This document shows positions 56,518 through 64,000 of a stretch of 64,000 nt of DNA, one piece after another. Each line of letters opens with the position of its first letter. Positions within the stretch are counted from its first letter, which is position 1. This DNA comes from Larix kaempferi (taxonomy: Eukaryota; Streptophyta; Pinopsida; Pinales; Pinaceae), in the NCBI GenBank assembly GCA_027924585.1, contig BSBM01000123.1, forward strand, positions 13,394,001 to 13,458,000, in the 5' to 3' direction. Under the pieces are notes generated by a model. It did not search any database. It was not told the DNA's origin and worked only from the letters and a program-made list of their open reading frames with translations. Made by a program: the position numbers and the translations under genes.

Positions 56518-58388
56518 CTAGAAAAAATCAAAATCTAAAGAATTAGCATCAGGATCTACTATTTTCTTCTCACCACGAGCACTGGGAGGAGTGACTTTGT
56601 TCGTTAAGAAGCTCAGATCAATGGGTCTGGGGATTTGAGGAGGAGTCATGCTGCGAATGAGAGCCAAGTTTGCGCCATCAAAGAATGGATGTTGTTTGAT
56701 TTCAGTGGCTCCCCTTTTAAATCCTAGCCTGTGTTGCGGGTCTTTCACAAGCAAACCTCTGATCAAGTCGCGTGCACCAAAACTCACAGTAGGAGAATCT
56801 GGGAACCTCAATGGTTGCCCGACAACGTTCTCTAATGTTTCTCGATTGCCTGCTCCCTTGAACGGCGTCGTCCCGTATAGCAGCTCGTATAAAAATATCC
56901 CAAATGTCCACCAATCGACAGCACTCCCGTGGCCCTGCCCTTTGATTATTTCGGGAGCCAGGTACTCGTGCGTGCCCACAAACGACATCGAACGAGCACT
57001 GGTCGGCTCAGCAATGAGTTCTGGAAGAAGGGTTGCCTGACTTCCCATCTCATTCTTTGGCTTTCGCGTTTTCTTGGATCTCTGAGGAAAAAAACGAGGT
57101 CTGAAACAAGAAGGCTGCAGACAAACTGGGGTCACGCATGAAGGCTCTATGCAAGAGGGTTGAACACAGTAAACAGGGACTCTTCGTGAAGGATCGACAC
57201 TGGGAGATGCAGACTTTACCAGAGTGGGACTGACAACACACCTTAAAGATAAATCAAAGTCTAGAAGCATAATGTGTCCATCCCCTCTAACTAGAACATT
57301 TTCAGGCTTCAGGTCTCTATAGACTATTCCCAGCATGTGCAAATACTCCAGGGCGAGTAAGATTTCTGCTGAATAGAACCTGCAATAAAGAGAAACAAAC
57401 AAATTCAAAACCCAATTAAAATTTACATAAAGCTTCATTAACAGCTGGAAGGTTAGGATGTTCCACCCAAAGAAATTTGAAAGTGAAACTGACAACTAGG
57501 CTCACCAGATCAATAAACAAAAACAAATCTTGACGTGATCTATGTAGACCCCAGAATTAGCAAAAAGTTAAAGGTACTCTCCATATGCATAAAGGCTGAC
57601 AACCTCACTTACCGTGAAGCAGCTTCAGAAAAGCGTTTCACAGTCTGTCGCTGCCGAAAGCTATGTAGATCCCCTCCACTGCAAAACTCCATGACTAGGC
57701 ACGAGAACTTGTCTGTCTCGAAATGAGAATACAAGGTCGGTAGGAAAGGATGATCTAAACAAGAAAGAATCTCTCTCTCGGTCTGCGCTCTGAGCAACTT
57801 ATTCCTGTTTTCCAGAGACCCTTTATCCATTACTTTCATTGCAAAAAAACAGTTGGTTCCCCTCAACTCTGCTAAGTAAACACTCCCAATATCCCCACTT
57901 CCCAAGCGCTTCAGGAGCCTGAAATGACTCAAACCCAAAAATCCATCTCTGACTTTCACAGCCTGAATGGCTTCCCATCTGGGATCATTGCCTTTGTGTG
58001 GTTTGTTTAGAGCACTGCTAAGACTACTGCAGTTACTTTCATTGCTGTCACTAGCACTGCTTCTGTAGCTGGCCACGCTCAGGCTACTCTTGCCACTTTC
58101 CACACATTCAAGCCTCTCGTTCTTGAAATTTTCAACGGATTTACATTCAGGAATCTTTGTATCTGCACCCATGCCGTCACTTACCTTACCACTAAAACTG
58201 CTCTTGACGCTACTAGAACCGGTGATGTTACTGCTCAGACTGCTCTTGAAACTTACATCAATACTACTACATGTACTGAGAGTCCCACTCATTGGAACAC
58301 AAGAATCAGTGCTCTTCTCTCTGGCTGATTCTGTTGATACCGTACTCTGATTGCACTCGTCTGCTCTCTGCATGTCCGGGCTGGCCAT
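56518..58388 (-). CDS. D6PK-like AGC VIII protein kinase (two coding exons)
   Basis: A Ser/Thr kinase of the plant AGC VIII family, D6 PROTEIN KINASE-like. It is predicted at the plasma membrane and its family phosphorylates PIN auxin exporters. Exon 1 is 58388-57613 and exon 2 is 57379-56518, joined across a GT-AG intron of 233 bp; the product is 545 aa. The start is the first ATG (58388), because the upstream in-frame extension lacks an ATG. Residues 1-140 are Ser-rich and disordered. The Gly loop is GSGDIGSVY (about 163), the catalytic Lys is in FAMKVMD (185), the catalytic loop is YRDLKPEN (Asp 281), and the metal site is DFD (299) instead of DFG, diagnostic of AGC VIII. A Cys/Pro-rich insertion of about 80 residues ([20 protein letters not shown]) precedes [14 protein letters not shown]. 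The end, DFDFF, is a PDK1-docking (PIF-type) motif. All key residues are intact. Confidence 0.95.
57380..57612 (-). other. Intron of the kinase gene
   Basis: Donor CACG/GTAAGT and acceptor TTGCAG/GTTC on the minus strand join exon 1 (SEAASR) to exon 2 ([14 protein letters not shown]) in frame, splitting an Arg codon (CG/G). This fills the sequence between kinase subdomains V and VI. Confidence 0.95.
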
Positions 58389-60127
58389 CTGGATATGCAA
58401 TTACAAACTACCAGAACATGCCTGATTCTTAATCTTGCAAATGCGCCTAAATCAAGTGAAACCCAATTCTGAGTATGCTCCTTCTAGCAAACCCACGATT
58501 CAATACGTGCCACTTAAGTAAAACGAATAACCTTGTCAAGCTACCTGCAAAAGGATACGAGGACTTTTATAAAAGAAGTAATCATGCAAAACCAAATTAT
58601 TCTAATCCAATATCAAACAGTCAACAAAGAAGTTAATAACAGTATACAAGTATAACAGCCAAACCCTAATTTCGATGAGCTTATGAACGCATAAGCCTGA
58701 ATAAGGAACGCTCATATTAGAAGACGTCAATTTAAATTCTGTAAATTTGAAGTCGGATGTTTGGGGTTTTCCACTATAATCCTTTAAATGAAGCCTGTTC
58801 GCCTAATTTTAAGGCTATATCTGAATGTATTTTAAGCCTGTATCCGAATGGATCTCACTCTGTTAAGATCTCATATCAATGCGCCACTTATCAAACTCCA
58901 AAGAAAACTACAATCAAGAACTGAGTTGCACAAATGAAGAAATTAAAATGCGAATTTACCTAATGATGATTTCCTGAGAAAATTGGCAACACTAAAAAGC
59001 TCGGAAATATGCAAAAACTTTACTAACATGGGTTCTCAATGGAAGACCGATAATTAGGGATTGTGGAAACGGGAAAACCTTAAGGCTGCGCGAAAAAAAT
59101 CAGACAATACAGCTGCAGAAACGCATGTATACAATGTATGAAGTTCGAGCCAAAATAAACGCAAAGGACATCATGATAACCACTGGGAAGGGGATAGCTA
59201 CAGTAACTTGAACAGAAGATCATGGCCACACAAACTGTATCGAGTTGGGGGTAAAAACAGACAACATGAGCAGATAAAATAAACAAAATCTAAGAACGTC
59301 CAAATTGTGAGATCCATAAAACCTTGAAGCAGAAAGCCGGACAGTTGTATACTAAAGTGAGGTCCGCATAGTCCATCTCTCAAACGCAAAGAAAGATTTG
59401 GGAAAATTACCCCGCCTAGTGCAGAAAAGACAGAGATGCGGCAAAAAGCAACAAAACCCGGGTTTCGCTAGATAAGCAAAAAGGGCTCGACTGATTAGCC
59501 ATAACCTTGGACAACTAGCCTAATGCATGAATTACAAGCAAAATGCCGCAAAACATCTGTCCCGCAGATGCATTTGCTGAGATGCAATGCAATTTTCAGT
59601 TACTGTAGTTTTCACGTCTTCACAAAATCCAAAAGCCTATACCTTTTGGCAAAGAAGCAACTTCTGAAAATCAGAAAGTTCAACGACAGAAGCAACATAC
59701 TTAAAGCAGAAACTTCGCCCTTGCGTATGAAGACCAATTAAGAAACCGAAATCTTCACAGATAAAGCACAAAAGCGTGCTGCCAAAGCCTACTGAATGCA
59801 AAAGCAGCAAACAGAAAATGCTTACAAAATGTATGAAAATGCAAAAGCAGCCCCGAAGATAGAAGGCTTACAAGATGGATAAAAATGCAAAAGAAGCAAG
59901 AAAAATAGCTAAGATTTAACAAATAAAACATAGAGAGAAGAAAGGAACAACATTGAAACTCTAATTTTAGCTATTATACAAAAAAAAAAAAACACGAAAG
60001 CGACATCAAAAACGGCTCAAACTTCACAATTAATGCATCAAAATTTGCAAGAAACGGCAAAATAGTTGGAACAGTAGGCGTGATCCGCGAACAGAGAGAA
60101 CAGGAAGCAAAATAGGTCAAATTTTAC
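58389..60127 (-). other. Kinase 5' leader with probable long intron
   Basis: A donor-like site (CTTCGCTG/GTAAAAT, exon end at 60128) and an acceptor-like site (CCTTTTGCAG/GTAGC, exon start at 58554) would define a leader intron of about 1.57 kb (58555-60127). The remaining 166-nt leader contains one tiny upstream ORF (ATG TTC TGG TAG near 58417). Such leader introns are common in plant kinase genes. This one is inferred from splice consensus only; other acceptors are possible. Confidence 0.45.
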
Positions 60128-60194
60128 CAGCGAAGAAACGTAAAAATGCTCCAGACGCAAGCCGAAATCTGCAACAAGCTTCCGCTAAGGGAAA

Positions 60195-60545
60195 ATGCCG
60201 GAGGCGATGATCACGCGATCCGAGCTTAAATTTTCGATCTGGTACATTTTCTCTCTGCTAGAAGCTCTTCCAGTAGCAGATCCACCGCATCCTTTAGGTC
60301 AAGAAAACGCCATTGAAGCTGGGTTAGACGACCTCCCCCTAAGCTTTTTCGGAATGCCCAAAGAACAAATCAAAGAAACCAAATCTATACAGTGTACCTT
60401 GAACAGACCAAGTATTCTCCAAACTGCAATTCAGAAAGGTTTGGAATCCGTCGAGAGCACGAAGCACGGTAAAACTGAGGGAACTATGCTGGGCTGGGGT
60501 CCGTATTTATTAGCTGAAACTAAAACAATGTTGGAGTCCGTGTAG
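60195..60545 (+). CDS. Hypothetical 116-aa protein, divergent from the kinase
   Basis: An uninterrupted plus-strand frame opens at an ATG with A at -3 (aaaATGcc). It encodes 116 residues of normal amino-acid composition, with a hydrophobic segment near residues 14-26 (SIWYIFSLLEALP) and a Pro-rich stretch after it. No family is recognised. It lies head to head with the kinase and overlaps the probable kinase leader exon on the other strand. It could be a small divergent gene or a chance frame in a G+C-richer leader. There is no codon-use or conservation evidence here to decide. Confidence 0.25.
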   Translation: MPEAMITRSELKFSIWYIFSLLEALPVADPPHPLGQENAIEAGLDDLPLSFFGMPKEQIKETKSIQCTLNRPSILQTAIQKGLESVESTKHGKTEGTMLGWGPYLLAETKTMLESV

Positions 60546-60599
60546 ACGGTGGTTAGTTGGCAATTCACAGATTAAACCACGGATAGCAACCGGTCAGTT

Positions 60600-60890
60600 A
60601 TTTGGGCGTTTCGTATGTGGACTCTTAGCTTGCCAGCTGTGCATATGTGCCCATGTGGCGCATGCTACGTCACATCTGGGCCGGGTTTTGTCGTGGGCCC
60701 ACCCGTGCCTGCCATATCCCTGGAGGCCGGGTGAGGCAACGAGTCATCTGCGGATTCGTGATGTGGGGCCGCGGAATATGCGTGGTCCGATCGGACGGTC
60801 GAGAGATGGTCCAGGGATGCGCTTGACCGTTAGATTTCCGTTAGTTGAGGACGCGAAGCCTGTCCGAGGGAAAATTCACTCCCCTTTTTC
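60600..60890. promoter_or_regulatory. CpG- and GC-rich region, likely kinase promoter
   Basis: About 290 bp of G+C-rich, CpG-rich sequence in an AT-rich landscape, upstream of the kinase leader. It contains TGGGCC (60677) and TGGGCCCA (60694), which are site II-like motifs bound by TCP factors. It also has TACGTCAC (60667), a TGACGT core bound by bZIP factors, and the palindrome TCCGATCGGA (60786-60795). The 90-codon frame through it is a by-product of composition. Orientation of promoter activity is inferred from position. Confidence 0.45.
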
Positions 60891-61543
60891 CTTTTTTTAT
60901 TTTATTATATCAATAAAAAATTATTAATAAATTTTTATTTTTATTAATTGGTGGGGAGTTATAAACATTAATTATGTATTAATACCACAATTGAGGAAGG
61001 CTACATGTAATGTCTTTATATTTCATGTTTTACTTTGGTGGGGAGTTATCAACATAGTTACTTAACTTGTGGTTGGTATCAACATAGTTACTTAACTTGT
61101 GGTCGGTGAACAAGTTCCTTCATTCTCACGCAATCTAAGATCCGTAAAAATCTACCTCTCTCACAAATTAAAAGTAGAAAAATAAGTATTATTCTAACAA
61201 CTATCGATGTAATAAAAATTTTAATAAAAATATAATTGTTTAATAAATATAAACAATACAATTTTATTTTTTTCAAATTCATCTTTTTTAAAACTAAATT
61301 TATTTTAATTTAAAAATCAAATTATTATGCGAAAGTTAAATTGTTTTAATCATGAATATCTAGCATGTACCATATCACTTTTATAAACAAAATTATTATT
61401 TTTGTTCACAACTAAGTACTTCCACCCTCTTAGAGGAATTCTCCAATATTCCTTAAAGATGGGAGAGGACTTTTTATTAGTATTGAAATATTTTAACTTA
61501 ATCTTTAAATGTGAATGTGATATGAAATTTGAATAAAGGAGGT
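60891..61543. other. AT-rich intergenic DNA
   Basis: The phrase tatcaacatagttacttaac, then ttgtgg, is duplicated at about 61046-61101. No gene recognised. Confidence 0.5.
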
Positions 61544-61550
61544 AAGTACA

Positions 61551-61751
61551 AAGCCCCAAGGGTTAGTTCACTTGGTAAGACGTGCACACACTTTCTCGAT
61601 ATGGGGGGAAGTCACGAGTTCAAGCCTTGAGTTCTAAGGGGTTAGGTCAACCACTGTTGTTGGCCGACAGTTTACCATCCTTAGCATCCATGAAATGTGG
61701 GGAAGTATTGGTGGGTTTCCCGTGTCTTTGCTGGAAAAGAAAAAGGGGGAC
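61551..61751 (+). mobile_element. tRNA-derived SINE with 7-bp target duplication
   Basis: Starts with box A (GGGTTAGTTCACTTGG, about 61560) and about 35-40 bp later box B (gagttcaagcc, about 61617). The body is about 200 bp and ends in a purine-rich tail (ggaaaagaaaaaggggga). AAGTACA flanks it on both sides (61544-61550 and 61752-61758). It differs from the SINE at 25979-26215 in body sequence, so at least two SINE families are present. Confidence 0.75.
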
Positions 61752-61849
61752 AAGTACAGGAAGATGAGGGTTTTTGTTAGACCTTAGGGGATAATTGTGG
61801 ATACTTTCCCTTGGAAGTTAAGAATATCAATAAACAATAAGGTAAAATA

Positions 61850-62309
61850 GTTAGCTTTGATGATGGGAGTTGAACTCCTCATTGCACATCAATTTGGGAA
61901 AGTTCTCATATTTGAAGATTCCCTTCTTGTTAGGAAAGATCTACGTAAAAAAGAAACTCCCCACTACCACATCTGTAAATTAGGACTATCTTTAGATAAC
62001 TTTAATAATCTTAAATCCTAGTATATATCCATGCCAAACTTAAATTGAACATGGCATTTTATGCTCGGAAAGAGATTGTCTTCTTCTAGTAGACACTAAC
62101 ATTGTCTTTTTGAGGCTACAACTATAAAATGCTAAAATGGGGCATTATTCCAGGTTGTTGCAGTTGTTGGCAGATAACCAATGGTTGGCGGGGTGAACAC
62201 AAAATTGAATAGTAGGGAAGGAAATAGGACGTTGGGAAGGGCAAAGGATCCTTCTGGTTCAGAGTTGTCTGACTGTAGAGAAAATGCCCTGAAAAAAGCC
62301 AAACTACAC
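61850..62309 (+). pseudogene. LINE RNase H fragment
   Basis: Reads VELLIAHQFGKVLIFEDSLL and VRKDLRKKETPHYHICKLGL in one frame, then degenerates. This is the middle of an RVT_3-type RNase H (alpha helix, then the strand with the catalytic Asp in FEDSLLV). Confidence 0.7.
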
Positions 62310-62800
62310 TGACGGATGCAGAAGCATGTCTTTCGGTTTCTCAAAGAGATTAAGGACCTACATCTCTTCCATGTATGAAGACATAATAATTTGTTCACTT
62401 ATGCTTTGGCAAATCAAGGAGCCCTCTTGGATAAAGGGGTTTGTGTTAGATGTGATGGTCTACCTAAGCATAAATGGATCCAATAGGAACTTGTATGATG
62501 AACTCCTCATTGCACATCAATTGAGGAAAGTTCTCATATTTGGATATTCCCTTCTTGTTAGGAAATATCTAGGTAAAAAAGAAACTCCCCATTGACGAAT
62601 GCAGAAGCATGTCTTTCGATTTCTCAAAGAGATTAAGGACCTACATCTCTTCCATGTATGAAGACATAATAATTTGTCCACTTATGCTTTGCAAATTAAG
62701 GAGCCCTCTTGGATAAAGGGGTTTGTGTTAGAAGAGATGGTTTACCTAAGCATAAATAGATCCCATAGGAACTCGTATGCTTGGTATAAGTCTTGGTTCA
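62310..62800 (+). repeat. RNase H fragment in tandem, 283-bp unit
   Basis: Units begin at 62310 and 62593 (tgacgRatgcagaagcatgt). Each has the RNase H C-terminal part, readable as FRFLKEIKDLHLFHV, then RHNNLSTYALANQGALLDKG in mixed frames, where the last catalytic Asp (normally AD before xxAN) is lost. The first unit ends with a second copy of the middle segment (LLIAHQLRKVLIFGYSLLVR, near 62502), in which the Asp of FGDS is Tyr. The duplication thus shuffled RNase H halves. Confidence 0.78.
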
Positions 62801-62928
62801 AATTTTAAAAGATTTGAATTGATGACATTAAATTTTGCCACCCTTTGCATGGGAAATACGGGCCATATATCCTATGGAAGAGTCCCAAAGTTGATTTGGG
62901 GTTATATTACTCTCTATATGTGGGTTCT
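62801..62928. other. Hairpin next to tandem repeat
   Basis: TTACTCTCTATATGTGGGTT (62908-62926) and aaaccacatgtagagagtaa (about 62938-62957) form an inverted repeat with a short loop. Its right arm starts the repeat that follows. Confidence 0.6.
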
Positions 62929-63434
62929 CTCCTTTAGAAACCACATGTAGAGAGTAATGGTAGTAATTATTCCTTTTCAGGAGGGAGACCTATTTCACGA
63001 TGCTTGGAATTCCCCTTGTGATTTCACTTATGAGGTTCATGTGCAAGCCCTTGACTTTGCGGTAACTCCTGACTCTATCTTGAGTGTTTAAAGGCATTTT
63101 TTTCTTGCTTGGGATTTCATATGAGTCTTTTGTTAAGGTACGCTTTCATGCACTTTAGGGTGCTCAGTATTCAGTTCTTCTCTCCTTTAGAACCCACATG
63201 TAGAGAGTAATGGTAGTAATTATTCCTTTTCAGGAGGGAGACCTATTTCACGATGCTTGGAATTCCCCTTGTGATTTCACTTATGAGGTTCATGTGCAAG
63301 CCCTTGACTCTGTGGTAACTCCTAACTCTATCTCGAGTGTTCAAAGGCATTTTTTTCTTGCTTGGGATTTCATATGAGTCTTTTGTTAAGGTACGCTTTC
63401 ATGCACTTTAGGGTGCTTAGTATTCAGTTCTTCT
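62929..63434. repeat. Tandem duplication, 253-bp unit
   Basis: Copies at about 62929-63181 and 63182-63434 are nearly identical (ggagggagacctatttcacg, ttgtgatttcacttatgagg, gtacgctttcatgcacttta). No coding function recognised. Confidence 0.92.
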
Positions 63435-63559
63435 CTCTCATGAATTGTTGGTTGAAGTTGGAATCATCAGTCAGTTGAAGCTTTGTCATCCCCTCGGTGC
63501 AATTTCTGGGTCGAATATTCAACAAATTTTGTCCACAATTATTCATGCCAGGTGTCAAG

Positions 63560-64000
63560 TGTTAGTTTTTCTACTTTAATTCAATATTATCTAGGATCTT
63601 TAACTGAAATAATAACAAGCACAACAATACACAAAAGACACAAAAGTTTTCCTCAGGGAAACCATAAAGGAGAAAACCTCGCAACTTCCTCAAAGATAGT
63701 TTCGTCACTAATACAATATCAAGCCAAAAATGGAAAACCCCAAAACAAGTCTTCTGCAACTTCTCTCTTCTTCACCAGCGAACTTGTCCTCTCTCTCGCG
63801 TATGCGAACTTGTGTGAGTGAGTGTGTGTCCAAATGAGAGAGCTTAGCTCTTTATTTATACTTTACTTTTCACTTGACCTTTTCACTAACTAGGTCAGCC
63901 TCAATTAAACCTGACTAGGCCAACTTCTCTAGGAAAACTCAATAAACCTAATACATTTAACTCTATGGGATCTATCGCCCCGACTTACAATGGAGGTTTT
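63560..64000 (-). mobile_element. LTR-like sequence, minus orientation, cut by window end
   Basis: On the minus strand a TATA-like box (TATAAATAAAGAGC, 63860-63847) is followed by a CT/GA-rich transcript-start-like region and then sequence resembling retrotransposon R-U5 (purine-rich, with ctcagggaaacc on the plus strand near 63652). It is probably an LTR or promoter of a retroelement that extends beyond the window. The 112-codon plus-strand frame at 63483-63821 is not supported as a gene. Confidence 0.35.

Noticed and set aside
56648-57040. 130-codon plus-strand frame inside the kinase exon
   Set aside because: Antisense shadow of the conserved kinase coding sequence.
58090-58350. 86-codon Leu-rich plus-strand frame
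   Set aside because: Antisense shadow of the Ser-rich N-terminus of the kinase.
58389-58400. Four-residue N-terminal extension of the kinase
   Set aside because: The extension would begin at TTG. The first ATG in frame is at 58388.
60655-60927. 90-codon open frame in the CpG-rich block
   Set aside because: Composition-driven lack of stops in GC-rich DNA. It ends in AT-rich sequence and has no domain.

Overview
The window looks like intergenic and repeat-rich DNA from a large plant nuclear genome, most likely a gymnosperm and probably a conifer. It is AT-rich, contains one clearly intact multi-exon plant gene in 64 kb, and is filled with decayed LINE, Ty1/copia and Ty3/gypsy retrotransposons, tRNA-derived SINEs, terminal-inverted-repeat (TIR) elements and tandem repeats. 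The conifer call rests on the style of the LINE and gypsy proteins and on the sparse gene content. It is an inference, not a proof.

Layout. 1-5.3 kb: AT-rich DNA with small tandem duplications, one short hairpin MITE and the broken 3' end of a LINE (RNase H followed by a coiled-coil frame). 5.9-9.05 kb: a 5'-truncated, stop-riddled copia element between two direct repeats of about 120 bp. 9.25-18.7 kb: a TIR element (E1) that appears to be split by an 8,009-bp insertion bounded by TAA. The insertion carries a BAHD acyltransferase pseudogene fragment and two interlocked tandem arrays (378 bp and 368 bp units). 20.05-23.3 kb: a LINE pol remnant (RT, zinc finger, RNase H) whose RT is interrupted by E2, a 979-bp copy of the E1 family in the opposite orientation. 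26.0 kb: a SINE with a 13-bp target duplication. 28.2-28.8 kb: E3, a foldback element with related termini. 33.5-48.4 kb: a plus-strand gypsy element (LTRs about 230-256 bp) that contains a minus-strand gypsy element with gag, protease region, RT, RNase H, integrase and a second, archaeal-type RNase H placed after integrase. 48.6-49.7 kb: LINE ORF1 (DUF4283) remnant. 52.2-54.5 kb: a satellite-like array with higher-order structure. 56.5-58.4 kb (minus): the one intact gene, a D6PK-like AGC VIII protein kinase, with a probable 5'-leader intron and a GC-rich upstream region at 60.6-60.9 kb. 61.5-64 kb: a second SINE, tandemly duplicated RNase H fragments, a 253-bp tandem repeat and the edge of an LTR-like sequence.

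Only the kinase gene is likely to make a functional protein. Its family phosphorylates PIN auxin exporters. The rest records nested transposition and decay: the copia and the minus-strand gypsy RT both carry the same Asp-to-Asn change in the YxDD catalytic box. No undescribed enzymatic system was recognised. The most unusual items are the TIR family with its reconstructable nested insertion, the integrase-then-RNase H order, and the interlocked tandem arrays.
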